Shown piece by piece: positions 35,672-44,376 of a stretch of DNA of 64,000 nucleotides; position 1 is the first letter of the stretch; each line of letters starts with the position of its first letter. The translations under genes and the position numbers were made by a program. The notes under the pieces are model-generated. The model ran no database searches and was not told the origin of the DNA. It saw only the letters and a program-made list of their open reading frames with translations. The DNA is from Solwaraspora sp. WMMA2065 (GTDB lineage Bacteria; Actinomycetota; Actinomycetes; Mycobacteriales; Micromonosporaceae): contig NZ_CP128361.1 in assembly GCF_030345075.1 (NCBI RefSeq), positions 6,200,001 to 6,264,000 on the forward strand, written 5' to 3'.

Positions 35672-35839
35672 TCAGACCTTGGCTTTACCCAAGATCCGGT
35701 TGACTGTTGTGCCGCAGACCGGGCACTTGCCCTTGGCCATGTTCATGCCGGTCTTCGACACTGCGACGGTGCCTTCGAAGTCGCGCTTCTCCTTGCACTT
35801 CACGCAGTAACCGTTGTAGGTCTGGGCCTGGTCGGCCAC
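35672..35839 (-). CDS. DUF5679-type small zinc-ribbon protein, 55 aa
   Basis: GTG 35839 follows GAGGAGGGG. The protein has CVKC and CPVCG knuckles separated by about 30 residues, forming a probable zinc ribbon, in the sequence TYNGYCVKCKEKRDF ... KGKCPVCGTTVNRIL. The C-terminus is basic. The family is conserved in actinobacteria with no assigned function; nucleic acid binding is plausible. A longer frame to 35941 adds a non-family extension. Confidence 0.88.
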   Translation of the reverse strand: MADQAQTYNGYCVKCKEKRDFEGTVAVSKTGMNMAKGKCPVCGTTVNRILGKAKV

Positions 35840-36322
35840 GGTGCCCCTCCTCGTCTCCTCGCCGGGTGGTTGCAGACCCGGCGTGCACCCGCTCGCGGCC
35901 ACCACCGGTGGCGCCGCGCGCTGGGATTTCTCCGCGGCCACTGTTGACCGCCGGTCCGCGGACCCTACCCAGGACTGGGCGGTTCCATGTCAACAATTCA
36001 CCGACACTGTGAGTAAGTCGACGTCGAGAGTGTGCATGCCGCAATAGATCGGATAAGTCAGATTCGCAGTGACACGCCGGGAGAAGATCCGCAGGTGGTC
36101 ACCGGCCGGGGGGTGGAGGTGAAAACTTCTTCGCGATCGCCTACGGTGATCCTGGGCGGCTCGGGCGCGACGTACGGCGGTCGAGTGGGTAACTTTTTTC
36201 GCGACAATCGGCCCCAAAAGGGGTGATTCACCCTGGCTGCGCCGTGTTGCCTCTTGCGTTCCCCTGGTCAGTACGGATTAGCGTGCCATCGTGAGCGAAA
36301 CCCGGGGCTGCGCGGGCCGCTG
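35840..36322. other. Intergenic region, locally AT-richer
   Basis: About 480 bp separate divergent genes. The part around 35990-36240 has A/T-rich patches (for example AACTTTTTTCGCGACAAT near 36190) unlike flanking coding DNA and probably holds promoters. Short frames on both strands lack RBSs or family likeness. No RNA gene was recognised. Confidence 0.5.
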
Positions 36323-36853
36323 ATGGCAGGGGCGCGTAAGCCGGTCGTCGAGGTACGGCGCAGCCAGCGCCGACGCCGGACGGTGTCCGCGTACCGGGAG
36401 GGCGAACGCGTCGTCATTCTCATCCCGGACCAGTTCTCGCGGGCCGAGGAGACCGAGTGGGTGGACCGGATGCTCGCCCGGCTGGCGGCCCGGGAGGAAC
36501 GCCTCCGTCGATCGGACAGCGAGCTGGTCGGCCGGGCCCGCCGGCTGGTCGACCGGTACCTGCCGGATCATGCCCGAGTGGTGGCCCCGACGAGCGTCCG
36601 GTGGGTGACCAACCAGAACAGCCGCTGGGGGTCGTGCACCCCGGCGGACCGGACTATCCGGATATCCCACCGGATCCAGGAGATGCCGGACTGGGTCATC
36701 GACTACGTCCTGCTGCACGAGTTGGCGCACCTGGTCGTGCCGAGCCACAACGCCCGGTTCTGGGAGCTCGTCGGCCGCTACCCCAAGGCGGAACGTGCCC
36801 GTGGCTACCTGGAAGGGGTGGCGGCGGCCAGCGGCTTCGTCCTGGCCGACTGA
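36323..36853 (+). CDS. YgjP-like (DUF45, M48-type) metallopeptidase
   Basis: A zinc metallopeptidase motif HELAHLVVPSHNARFW near the C-terminus is preceded by the family landmark NSRWGSCTPADRTIRIS. These are the defining features of the DUF45/YgjP group. ATG 36323 gives 176 aa; the frame stays open upstream to 36254 but only TTG and no RBS appear there, so the start is uncertain. There is no signal peptide, so the protein is likely cytoplasmic. Confidence 0.88.
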   Translation: MAGARKPVVEVRRSQRRRRTVSAYREGERVVILIPDQFSRAEETEWVDRMLARLAAREERLRRSDSELVGRARRLVDRYLPDHARVVAPTSVRWVTNQNSRWGSCTPADRTIRISHRIQEMPDWVIDYVLLHELAHLVVPSHNARFWELVGRYPKAERARGYLEGVAAASGFVLAD

Positions 36854-36937
36854 CCGACCTGCCGGGTGCACCGACTACGCCGACCACCCCGGGTACGCCC
36901 CGGACCTGCCGGGTACGCCGCCGCTAGAGTGGGTCAG

Positions 36938-37534
36938 ATGCGCCGTGCCGTGGTCATTCTTCTCGACCTGGTCGACTGGTCGCCACCCGGCACCGATCCC
37001 GCCGCCTGGCGGGCCGCCCTGGCCGAGGACATGGTCGACCTGCTCGCCACCCTGAGCCAGGTGGAACCGGCGATCGCCGCGAGCGAAGCGGACCTGCCGT
37101 TGGCCAGGTCGATCGCCTGGCCCGACATGCCGATCCATCCGCTGCCGGAGCTCTCGGTCAACGCGGCGCTGGCCGCCGTCGCGGCACACGGCTACGACCA
37201 GGCGGCGGTGCTCGCCGCCGACGCGCCGGACCTGCCCGGCCTGCTGATCGGCAAGCTGCTGCGACCGATCACCACCCGGCCGGTGGCGGTGGCTCCGGCC
37301 GGCGGCGACGGCGGGGGACTGCTCGGCGTGGCGGCCCAACTGCCAGCTCCGGACTGGCTGCCGCCGCTGAACCTCGCCGCCGATCCGCAGGCCGTCCGGG
37401 CGGCGGCGCCGCACCCGGAACAGGTGGCGGTGACGCCGTCCTGGCGTCGGTTGCGGGGCCCGGCGGACCTGGCTGCCCTGAACCCGGCCATCGAAGGCTG
37501 GGAGACCACCCGCGCGCTGCTGACCCCCGGCTGA
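36938..37534 (+). CDS. DUF2064-like nucleotidyl/glycosyltransferase-fold protein
   Basis: The 198-aa protein has AAVLAADAPDLPGLLIGKLL followed by APAGGDGGGLLGVAA. This resembles the DxPDL ... GPxxDGGYxLxG pattern of DUF2064 proteins, which share the GT-A fold of nucleotidyltransferases. The match is partial and no function is claimed. It is downstream of the YgjP-like gene by 84 bp and convergent with the zinc metalloprotease. Confidence 0.6.
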   Translation: MRRAVVILLDLVDWSPPGTDPAAWRAALAEDMVDLLATLSQVEPAIAASEADLPLARSIAWPDMPIHPLPELSVNAALAAVAAHGYDQAAVLAADAPDLPGLLIGKLLRPITTRPVAVAPAGGDGGGLLGVAAQLPAPDWLPPLNLAADPQAVRAAAPHPEQVAVTPSWRRLRGPADLAALNPAIEGWETTRALLTPG

Positions 37535-37550
37535 ACCCGGGGCCTATCGG

Positions 37551-38837
37551 TCAGCGGGGTCCGTCGGCCGGCGGCTGCGGCGGATCCGGCTGCTCCGGCT
37601 GCTCCGGCGGGTCGCCGCCGAAGTCGATGTCACCGAGGTCGAAATCGGTCTTCGCCTGGGCGAACGCCTCCGGGTCGGCGAAGTCGTCGTCCGACGGCAG
37701 CAGATCGGGGTGGCTCCACAACGCGTCCCGGCCGTCGACCCCACGATGGGTGTCCAGCGCGGCCCACAGCGCGGCCGCCTCGCGCAGCCGGCGGGGCCGC
37801 AACTCCAGCCCGACCAGGGCGGCAAAGGTCTGCTCCGCCGGCCCGCCGGCCGCCCGCCGACGCCGGAACGCCTCGGCCAGCTTCACGACGTTCGGCAGCC
37901 GGTCCCCGGCGGCGCTGTCGACGACGTGACACACCCAGCCCTCGATGAGCGCGAGAACCGTCTCGATCCGGGCCAACGACGCCTGCTGGGCGGGGGTGTC
38001 CTCCGGAGTGAAGATCCCCTCCATGGCAATCTCCTGCATCGACTCCGGATTCATCGGGTCGACCCGGCCGAGGGCGTCCTCGATCGCCTCCCGGTTGACG
38101 GTGATCCCGGACGCGTAGGTCTCCACCGCGGCCAGCACGTGCCCCCGCAACCACGACACATGCTCGAAGAGGCGCTGGTGGGCCGCCTCGCGCAGCGCCA
38201 CGTACAGCCGCACCTCCTCCTCGGGCAGCTCCAGGCCGGACCCGTACGCCCGGATGTTCGCGGGCAGCAGCGCGGCGGTGCCGGCCGGGCCGAGTGGCAG
38301 CCCGATGTCGCTGGCCGACAGCACCTCGGTGGCGAGCGAGCCGAGCGCCTGGCCGAGCTGACCGCCGAACAGGGCCCCGCCGAGAGTGGTCATCATGGCG
38401 TGCATCGGGCCGAGTTGGCTGCGGGCCTCCGGCGGAACGAGGTCGCCCATCGCGCCGACCATCCGACCGGCCACCGGGTCGCAGAGCTTGCGCCACACGT
38501 CGAGCGTCCGGTAGATCCACTCGTTGCGGTTCCACGCCGCCGACGTGCGGGTCCCGGACGGGAACGTCGACGACGACTCCAGCCACAGGTCGGCGACGCG
38601 CAGCGACTCCTCGACGGTGTGCCACTCGTGCGGGTTGACCGACGGGTCACCCTCGGCGGCGAGTTGGCTGGCCGCCACCTGCCGGGCCAGGTCCCAGTTC
38701 ACCGGGCCGCTGCCCGGAGCGGCGAGCAGCTGCTGCAGCTGCGCCATGAACTGCTGCATCTGCCGGGGGTCGTTGGGGTCCGGAGGCTGGCCGCCGGGGA
38801 GCTGGAAGCCGAACGGAGTATCAGGCACGCCCTCCAC
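37551..38837 (-). CDS. Actinobacterial zinc-dependent metalloprotease (TIGR03624/COG5282)
   Basis: The 428-aa protein matches the actinobacterial family with REAAHQRLFEHVSWLRG and EGWVCHVVD as key features and a charged, Pro-rich C-terminus (PPEQPEQPDPPQPP). GTG 38837 is used; GTG 38828 (VPDTPFGFQLPGG) is an equally good family start but its RBS spacing is very short. It is divergent from the PDZ-Lon protease gene with about 150 bp between, the same arrangement as in mycobacteria. Substrates are unknown. Confidence 0.88.
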   Translation of the reverse strand: MEGVPDTPFGFQLPGGQPPDPNDPRQMQQFMAQLQQLLAAPGSGPVNWDLARQVAASQLAAEGDPSVNPHEWHTVEESLRVADLWLESSSTFPSGTRTSAAWNRNEWIYRTLDVWRKLCDPVAGRMVGAMGDLVPPEARSQLGPMHAMMTTLGGALFGGQLGQALGSLATEVLSASDIGLPLGPAGTAALLPANIRAYGSGLELPEEEVRLYVALREAAHQRLFEHVSWLRGHVLAAVETYASGITVNREAIEDALGRVDPMNPESMQEIAMEGIFTPEDTPAQQASLARIETVLALIEGWVCHVVDSAAGDRLPNVVKLAEAFRRRRAAGGPAEQTFAALVGLELRPRRLREAAALWAALDTHRGVDGRDALWSHPDLLPSDDDFADPEAFAQAKTDFDLGDIDFGGDPPEQPEQPDPPQPPADGPR

Positions 38838-38988
38838 GGTACGCGGGCCAGCGGCTGCAACGCCGCCGGTGCGTTCCGCTCAGCGCGAAGCGCCGTGTCG
38901 CAGGCGCGACGTCACCGCCCGGCTGCGCGGTTTGCGTCGGTACGCGGTCCGCGTCGCGGTCGTGAGCGCAGTCGGTACGCTCAGGCGC

Positions 38989-40014
38989 ATGAGACGTCGC
39001 GGTGTCACGGTCATCCTCGGCGCGCTGCTCACCGCACTGCTCGCCTACGCCGTGCTCGCCGCACCGGTCCCGTACGTGGTGCTCGGCCCCGGCCCGACGG
39101 TCGACACGCTCGGCACCGACGACGGCGAGGACGTCATCCAGATCACCGGGACCGACACCTCGACCTCGGCCGGGCAGCTACGGCTCACCACCGTCGGCGT
39201 ACGCCCGAACGTGGGGCTGCGGGAGGCGATCGCCGGCTGGCTGAGCGACTCCGAGGCGGTAGTGCCGTACGAGGTGATCTACCCGCCGGGGCAGACCCAG
39301 GAAGAGGTCGAGGAGCGCAACGCCGAGGACTTCGCGGCGTCGCAGACCAGCGCCGAGACCGCGGCGCTGCGCCAGCTCGGCTACCCGGTGCAGGTGCTGG
39401 TGAGGGCGGTCACCCCGGACGGGGCGTCGGTCGGGCTGCTCGATGTCGACGACGTGATCACCTCGGTCGACGGCACGCCGGTCAGTTCGGCGACGCAGCT
39501 GACCGAGCTGATCCGGGCCGAGCCGGAAGGCAGCACGCTGACCATCGGCTACACCCGCGACGGCCGGTCGGCCACCGCCGAGATCACCACCCGGGCCAGT
39601 GACGGCGGCCCACCCCGGATCGGCATCGAGATCACCGAGGAGCAGCCCCGGCCGTTCGAGCTGACCATCGATCTCGACGAGATCGGCGGGCCGAGCGCCG
39701 GGCTGATGTTCGCCCTGGGCATCATCGACAAGCTCGAACCCGAGGACCTCACCGGCGGCAAGATCATCGCGGGGACCGGGACCATCGACAACGAGGGCAG
39801 CGTCGGCGCGATCGGTGGTATCCCGCAGAAGCTGGTCGGGGCCAAGGAAGCGGGTGCGGTCGCCTTCCTCGTGCCGCAGGCCAACTGCGCCGAAGCGGTC
39901 GCGAACGCCGTACCCGACCTGCCGCTGCTGCGGGTGGCCACCCTCGACGAGGCGCTCGACGCGCTGGCCCGGCTGCGTACCGGCGAGAAGCCGACGCTCT
40001 GCGGCAGCGACTGA
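38989..40014 (+). CDS. YlbL-type PDZ-Lon serine protease
   Basis: The 341-aa protein has an N-terminal membrane anchor (VTVILGALLTALLAYAVLAA), a PDZ domain (about 130-205) and a Lon-type protease domain. The catalytic dyad is Ser236 (GGPSAGLMFALG) and Lys281 (GGIPQKLVGAKEAGA). It is predicted outside the membrane. ATG 38989 is chosen because it puts the hydrophobic anchor at the N-terminus. It is upstream of and probably co-regulated with the UPF0182 gene 103 bp away. Confidence 0.94.
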   Translation: MRRRGVTVILGALLTALLAYAVLAAPVPYVVLGPGPTVDTLGTDDGEDVIQITGTDTSTSAGQLRLTTVGVRPNVGLREAIAGWLSDSEAVVPYEVIYPPGQTQEEVEERNAEDFAASQTSAETAALRQLGYPVQVLVRAVTPDGASVGLLDVDDVITSVDGTPVSSATQLTELIRAEPEGSTLTIGYTRDGRSATAEITTRASDGGPPRIGIEITEEQPRPFELTIDLDEIGGPSAGLMFALGIIDKLEPEDLTGGKIIAGTGTIDNEGSVGAIGGIPQKLVGAKEAGAVAFLVPQANCAEAVANAVPDLPLLRVATLDEALDALARLRTGEKPTLCGSD

Positions 40015-40117
40015 CACCCCGGTCAGGTGCACCTCAACCGGCCTTGAGGTGGACACACCCCGTAGTCTTGGTGCCTGATCGCCCAGCGGATCACACCAAC
40101 GTGCGGAGTACCTAGTC

Positions 40118-43100
40118 GTGGTCATGCGTAGCAGCCCAATGCCCGGAATGAGCCGACGTGGCCGGGTCACCGTCGGCGTACTCATCGGGATCTTCCTTCT
40201 GTTCACCCTGCTCGGCTGGGGGGTGAACGCATGGACCGACTGGTTGTGGTTCGAGGAGGTCGACTACACCCAGGTCTTCACCGGCGTGCTGTTCACCCGA
40301 CTGCTGCTGTTCGCGGCGGTCGGCCTGGCCATGGCACTGGTGGTCGCGGCCAATCTGTGGCTGGCGTACCGGCTGCGGCCGGCGCTGCGACCGCACTCGC
40401 CGGAACAGGTCAGCCTGGAGCGCTACCGGATGCTGCTCAGCCCCCGGATCGGCATCTGGATCGCCGTGGCCGCGGCGCTGGTCGGTGTCTTCGCCGGGCT
40501 GTCCGCGCAGAACCGGTGGAGCCAGTGGCTGCTGTTCCGCAACTCCCAGGAGTTCGGCGTCACCGACCCGGAGTTCGGCATCGACATCGGCTTCTACGTC
40601 TTCGAGTACCCGTTCCTGCGCTACCTGCTCGGCCTGGCGTTCACCGCGGTGGTGCTGTCGGTGATCGGTGCGCTCGCCGTGCACTACCTCTACGGCGGTG
40701 TACGGCTGCAGGGCATCGGTGACCGGATGACCACCGCCGCGCGGGCCCACCTGACCACCCTGGTCGCCGTCTTCGTACTGCTCAAGGCGGTTGCGTACGT
40801 GCTGGACCGGCGCGGCATGCTGCTGGAGTACAACGAGCAGGCGCGCATCTACGGCGCCGGCTACGCCGACATCAACGCACTGCTGCCGGCGAAGGAGATC
40901 CTGGCGTACATCTCGATCGTGGTGGCGATCGCGATCATCGTGTTCTCCAACGCGGTGATGCGCAACCTGGTCTGGCCGGGGATCTCGCTGGCGCTGCTGG
41001 GCATCTCCGCCGTGGCGATCGGCGGCATCTACCCGTGGGCGGTGCAGACCTTCGAGGTCAACCCGAGCCTGCGGGACAAGGAGGCGGCGTTCATCGAACG
41101 GGGCATCGTCGCCACCCGGGAAGCGTTCGGGCTGGACATCAGCCAGCAGACGCCGTATCCGGCGACGAACCTGACGCCGCCGGAGAGCCTGGCCACCGAC
41201 ACTGCGGTGGTGCCGAACATCCGGCTGCTCGACCCGCAGCTGGTCTCCGAGACCTACACCCAGCTGCAGCAGGTGCGTGGCTTCTACGACTTCGGCACCA
41301 AGCTGGACATCGACCGCTACACCATCGACGACGAGACCCAGGACTACGTCGTCGGCATGCGGGAGATCAACTACGGCGAGCTGACCGAGCAGCAGAGCAA
41401 CTGGATCAACCGGCACACCGTCTTCACCCACGGGTACGGCATGGTTGGCGCGCCGGCCAACCAGGTGGTCTGCGGCGGGCAGCCGTACTTCGTCTCCGGC
41501 TTCCTCGGCGACCAGGCGCAGGAGCAGTGCTCCTCGGCCACTGAGGAGATCCCGGTCGAGCAGCCGCGGATCTACTACGGCGAGCAGATGGACGGCACCG
41601 ACTACGCCATCGTCGGTTCGCCCGGCGACAGCAACGTCGAGTTCGACCGGCCCACCTCCAGCGGCGGCGAGCAGTACTACACCTACACCGGCACCGGCGG
41701 GGTCGAGGTCGGTTCGTTCGGCCGCAAACTGCTGTACGCGATCAACGAGCAGGAGACCAACTTCCTGCTCTCCGAGGCGGTCAACGAGAACTCCAAGCTG
41801 CTGTACATCCGCAACCCACGGGACCGGGTGGAGAAGGTCGCCCCGTTCCTGACCATGGACGGCGACCCGTACCCGGCGGTGGTCGACGGCCGGATCCAGT
41901 GGATCGTCGACGGCTACACCACCTCGGCGACGTACCCGTACTCGGAGCGGGTGAACCTGCAGGCGGAGACCGCCGACGAGCTGACCGGCCAGGGCACCTT
42001 CGTGCTGGCCCGGGAGAACGTCAACTACATCCGCAACTCGGTCAAGGCCACCGTCGACGCATACGACGGCACCGTCCGGCTGTACGAGTTCGACGAGAAC
42101 GACCCGGTGCTCAAGGCGTGGAACGCGGCGTTCGGCGGCGACCTGGTCATCCCGAAGGCGGAGACGCCGCCGGATCTGGTCGCCCACTTCCGCTACCCGG
42201 CGGACCTGTTCAAGGTGCAGCGCAACCTGCTGGCCCGCTACCACGTCACGAACCCGGCCGAGTTCTTCTCGGGCCAGGACTTCTGGGAGGTGCCGAACGT
42301 CCCGGACTCGCCGGACAGCGGGGTCAAGCAGCCGCCGTACTACCTGATGACCCAGCTGCCGGAGCAGGACGAGCCACGGTTCCAGCTGACCTCGGCGGTG
42401 ACCCCGGCCGGCCGGCAGAACCTGGCCGCGCTGATCTCCGGGTCGTACGTCGACGGGCAGCCGCAGCTGCAGGTGCTGGAGCTGCCCGACCAGACGGCGA
42501 TCTCCGGCCCGGTGCAGGTGCACCAGCGGATGACCAACAACGCGGCCATCCGGCAGCAGCTGAACCTGCTGTCGTCGAACCAGGCGCAGGTGCAGTACGG
42601 CAACCTGCTGTCGCTGCCGTTCGGCAACGGCATGCTCTACGTCGAGCCGGTCTACGTGAAGAGCAACCAGACCAACGCGTATCCGCTGCTGCAGCGGGTG
42701 CTGCTCTCCTACGGTGACGGCGGTTCGTACGTGGTGCTGGCCAACAGCGTGCAGGACGGCATCCGGCAGCTGATCGAGCAGGCGGAGGCGGGTGGTGCGC
42801 CGACGACCCCGCCAGAGGGCGAAGGCGAAGGTGAGGGCGAGGAGCCCGGCGGCACCCCGACCCCGACCCCGTCGGCCACCGGCGACCCCGGCCTGGTGAC
42901 CCCGGAGCTGCAGGCGGCCGCCGCCGAGGTCAGCGCCGCGATCGACGAGGCCCGCGCCGCGCAGGCGGCCGGCGACTTCCAGCGGTACGGCGAGGCACTG
43001 GCCCGGCTGGACGCCGCGATGACGGCGTTCCAGGCGGCGCAGCAGGCGGCCGGGGTGGGTGGTGCCCAGCCGTCGACCACCGACCCGTCACCGAGTGCCG

Positions 43101-43120
43101 ACCCGTCACCGACCGGCTGA
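40118..43120 (+). CDS. UPF0182 (COG1615) large membrane protein, 1000 aa
   Basis: About seven transmembrane helices fill the first approximately 330 residues, beginning with TVGVLIGIFLLFTLLGWGV. A large extracellular domain follows, with family landmarks such as TPYPATNLTPPE, RVEKVAPFLTMDGDPYP and YPADLFKVQR. The tail is acidic and Pro-rich with a low-complexity EGEGEGEE stretch. GTG 40118 is used. The family is conserved in actinobacteria but its function is not established. Confidence 0.93.
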   Translation: MVMRSSPMPGMSRRGRVTVGVLIGIFLLFTLLGWGVNAWTDWLWFEEVDYTQVFTGVLFTRLLLFAAVGLAMALVVAANLWLAYRLRPALRPHSPEQVSLERYRMLLSPRIGIWIAVAAALVGVFAGLSAQNRWSQWLLFRNSQEFGVTDPEFGIDIGFYVFEYPFLRYLLGLAFTAVVLSVIGALAVHYLYGGVRLQGIGDRMTTAARAHLTTLVAVFVLLKAVAYVLDRRGMLLEYNEQARIYGAGYADINALLPAKEILAYISIVVAIAIIVFSNAVMRNLVWPGISLALLGISAVAIGGIYPWAVQTFEVNPSLRDKEAAFIERGIVATREAFGLDISQQTPYPATNLTPPESLATDTAVVPNIRLLDPQLVSETYTQLQQVRGFYDFGTKLDIDRYTIDDETQDYVVGMREINYGELTEQQSNWINRHTVFTHGYGMVGAPANQVVCGGQPYFVSGFLGDQAQEQCSSATEEIPVEQPRIYYGEQMDGTDYAIVGSPGDSNVEFDRPTSSGGEQYYTYTGTGGVEVGSFGRKLLYAINEQETNFLLSEAVNENSKLLYIRNPRDRVEKVAPFLTMDGDPYPAVVDGRIQWIVDGYTTSATYPYSERVNLQAETADELTGQGTFVLARENVNYIRNSVKATVDAYDGTVRLYEFDENDPVLKAWNAAFGGDLVIPKAETPPDLVAHFRYPADLFKVQRNLLARYHVTNPAEFFSGQDFWEVPNVPDSPDSGVKQPPYYLMTQLPEQDEPRFQLTSAVTPAGRQNLAALISGSYVDGQPQLQVLELPDQTAISGPVQVHQRMTNNAAIRQQLNLLSSNQAQVQYGNLLSLPFGNGMLYVEPVYVKSNQTNAYPLLQRVLLSYGDGGSYVVLANSVQDGIRQLIEQAEAGGAPTTPPEGEGEGEGEEPGGTPTPTPSATGDPGLVTPELQAAAAEVSAAIDEARAAQAAGDFQRYGEALARLDAAMTAFQAAQQAAGVGGAQPSTTDPSPSADPSPTG

Positions 43121-43143
43121 CGTCAACTGACTGACGCCGAACC

Positions 43144-43204
43144 GGCCTCGGTGATCCCGACTTGTCCGCTTTTGTGGGTGGATCAGGGTGGGATCACCGA
43201 GGCC
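43144..43204 (+). terminator. Inverted repeat after the UPF0182 gene
   Basis: A perfect 15-bp stem (43144-43158 with 43190-43204) has a 31-nt loop. It begins 23 nt after the stop codon. The long loop is unusual for a terminator, but position fits transcription termination. Confidence 0.55.
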
Positions 43205-43227
43205 AGTCGGTCAGTACGGGGGTCGTT

Positions 43228-43257
43228 TTGCGGCGGGCTGACGGTATGCGCTAGGGT
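43228..43257 (+). promoter_or_regulatory. Putative promoter of the initiator tRNA gene
   Basis: TTGCGG (43228-43233) and TAGGGT (43252-43257) are separated by 18 bp and end 11 nt before the tRNA. This is a good sigma-70-like arrangement. Confidence 0.55.
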
Positions 43258-43268
43258 TAACTCATCGC

Positions 43269-43345
43269 CGCGGGGTGGAGCAGTTCGGTAGCTCGCTGGG
43301 CTCATAACCCAGAGGTCGCAGGTTCAAATCCTGTCCCCGCTACCA
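43269..43345 (+). tRNA. Initiator tRNA-Met (CAU)
   Basis: The 77-nt sequence has the initiator hallmarks: three consecutive G:C pairs in the anticodon stem (GGGCTCATAACCC) and no Watson-Crick pair at 1:72 (C1 against U72). The anticodon is CAT and the 3' CCA is encoded. The acceptor and T arms are otherwise well paired. The 3' 13 nt are part of a long direct repeat with 54804-54882. Confidence 0.95.
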
Positions 43346-43410
43346 CGGTGAACGGCCCGCCAGGGATCTCCCTGGCGGGCCGTTTCGCGTACCGGACTCC
43401 CGCCCAGCCC
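43333..43410 (+). repeat. attL-like repeat: tRNA 3' end plus terminator
   Basis: These 78 bp recur at 54804-54882 with two substitutions and one inserted base. The first 18 bases are identical (GTCCCCGCTACCACGGTG), including the last 13 nt of the tRNA. A duplicated tRNA 3' end at both borders is typical of site-specific integration. Confidence 0.85.
43351..43385 (+). terminator. Terminator of the tRNA-fMet gene
   Basis: A perfect 16-bp stem (43351-43366 with 43369-43384) with a two-base gap in the loop is followed by T. It begins 6 nt after the tRNA. An almost identical copy occurs at the far end of the island. Confidence 0.85.
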
Positions 43411-43522
43411 CGTTGAGCCCTCGTCGCCCTCAGGTGCCCGCCGAGACGGCTATCGGACTGAAGCCGTATTCGTGCCGTCGGGGGACAGTCACACGGGAAT
43501 CAGAGCGCTACAGTGACACAGT

Positions 43523-44344
43523 ATGCGAGCGATCCACACTGGTCGGATACAGTCGCTGCTCGCCTGCCTCGTACTGATGACGATCGTGATCGCCGATCCG
43601 GCGCGGAGTCTGGCAGCCGAGCCACTGGATCGGGAGGCGTCGACGTTGGTCTGCTTGTCGCCCGCGCGTCAGCAGCAGGTCGGTCAGGCTGCGGAGTTGC
43701 TTGGCCTGGTCGAGTCGGCAAGCGGGGACCGGGTGGTACTAGATGGGCAGCAGGTGGCGATCTCGCGATGGCGGGACACTCAGCCGGCCGACTTTGACCG
43801 GGCGTGTGCGACCATGATCGCGGCGCTGAGCATCGATCCAGACGCAGCACGCGCCGGACCGACCTCCGAGATGCGTGGCTTGCTGATCGGTGGCGCACTC
43901 ACCTTGGTGTCCGCTCTGATCAGCGCGTTGTTCACCAGTGTGCTGACGACCGGCGTCCACCGGCGGACTGAGGCGCGCCAGCAGGCCGCCCAGCTTCGGG
44001 TGGCCGTGGCCGAGTTCATTCGGGCAGCCGACGAGTCTCTCACCCGGTACGCGGATGCCTCCGCCAGACAACCGAAGGGGACCAGCCTCGACGAGCCCCG
44101 CCTCCGGCTGATGCTGCATCTCGATGCCCTGCCGGCGGTCCTGGGCCCATCGATGGAGGTGATCCGTGATTCTGTCGAGACGTTCTGTGAGTCGATGCGC
44201 GATTCGTGGTCCGGGCCGGACCGATCGGCGGACAGCCCTCGGGTACGGGAGGCGCGGACCGGACTCATGCATCTGCGAACGGCGGTCGAACAGGCAGCTC
44301 GAGAGGCGGAGCGGGCTGCTGGTGTCATCGGCTTGCGACGGTGA
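43523..44344 (+). CDS. Island membrane protein with signal peptide, 273 aa
   Basis: A signal peptide (LLACLVLMTIVIADPARSLAA) precedes an extracellular segment of about 90 residues. One transmembrane helix follows (LIGGALTLVSALISALFTSVL, roughly 120-141, a little over twenty residues), then an alpha-helical cytoplasmic domain of about 130 residues. No family is recognised. No RBS is visible; TACAGT at 43509-43514 lies 9-14 nt before ATG, so the mRNA may be leaderless. It is first of three + genes with short spacing. A role in anchoring or sensing for the two NTPases downstream is only a guess. Confidence 0.75.
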   Translation: MRAIHTGRIQSLLACLVLMTIVIADPARSLAAEPLDREASTLVCLSPARQQQVGQAAELLGLVESASGDRVVLDGQQVAISRWRDTQPADFDRACATMIAALSIDPDAARAGPTSEMRGLLIGGALTLVSALISALFTSVLTTGVHRRTEARQQAAQLRVAVAEFIRAADESLTRYADASARQPKGTSLDEPRLRLMLHLDALPAVLGPSMEVIRDSVETFCESMRDSWSGPDRSADSPRVREARTGLMHLRTAVEQAAREAERAAGVIGLRR

Positions 44345-44376
44345 CAACAGCAGCGGCGTGATGGGAGGGCATCGTG

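Noticed and set aside
35990-36217. 75-aa minus-strand frame in the intergenic region
   Set aside because: No RBS, no family likeness, and composition unlike neighbouring genes.
40112-42523. 800-codon minus-strand frame opposite the UPF0182 gene
   Set aside because: Composition is antisense-like (Val/Asp/Arg-rich) and the + strand encodes a conserved membrane family.
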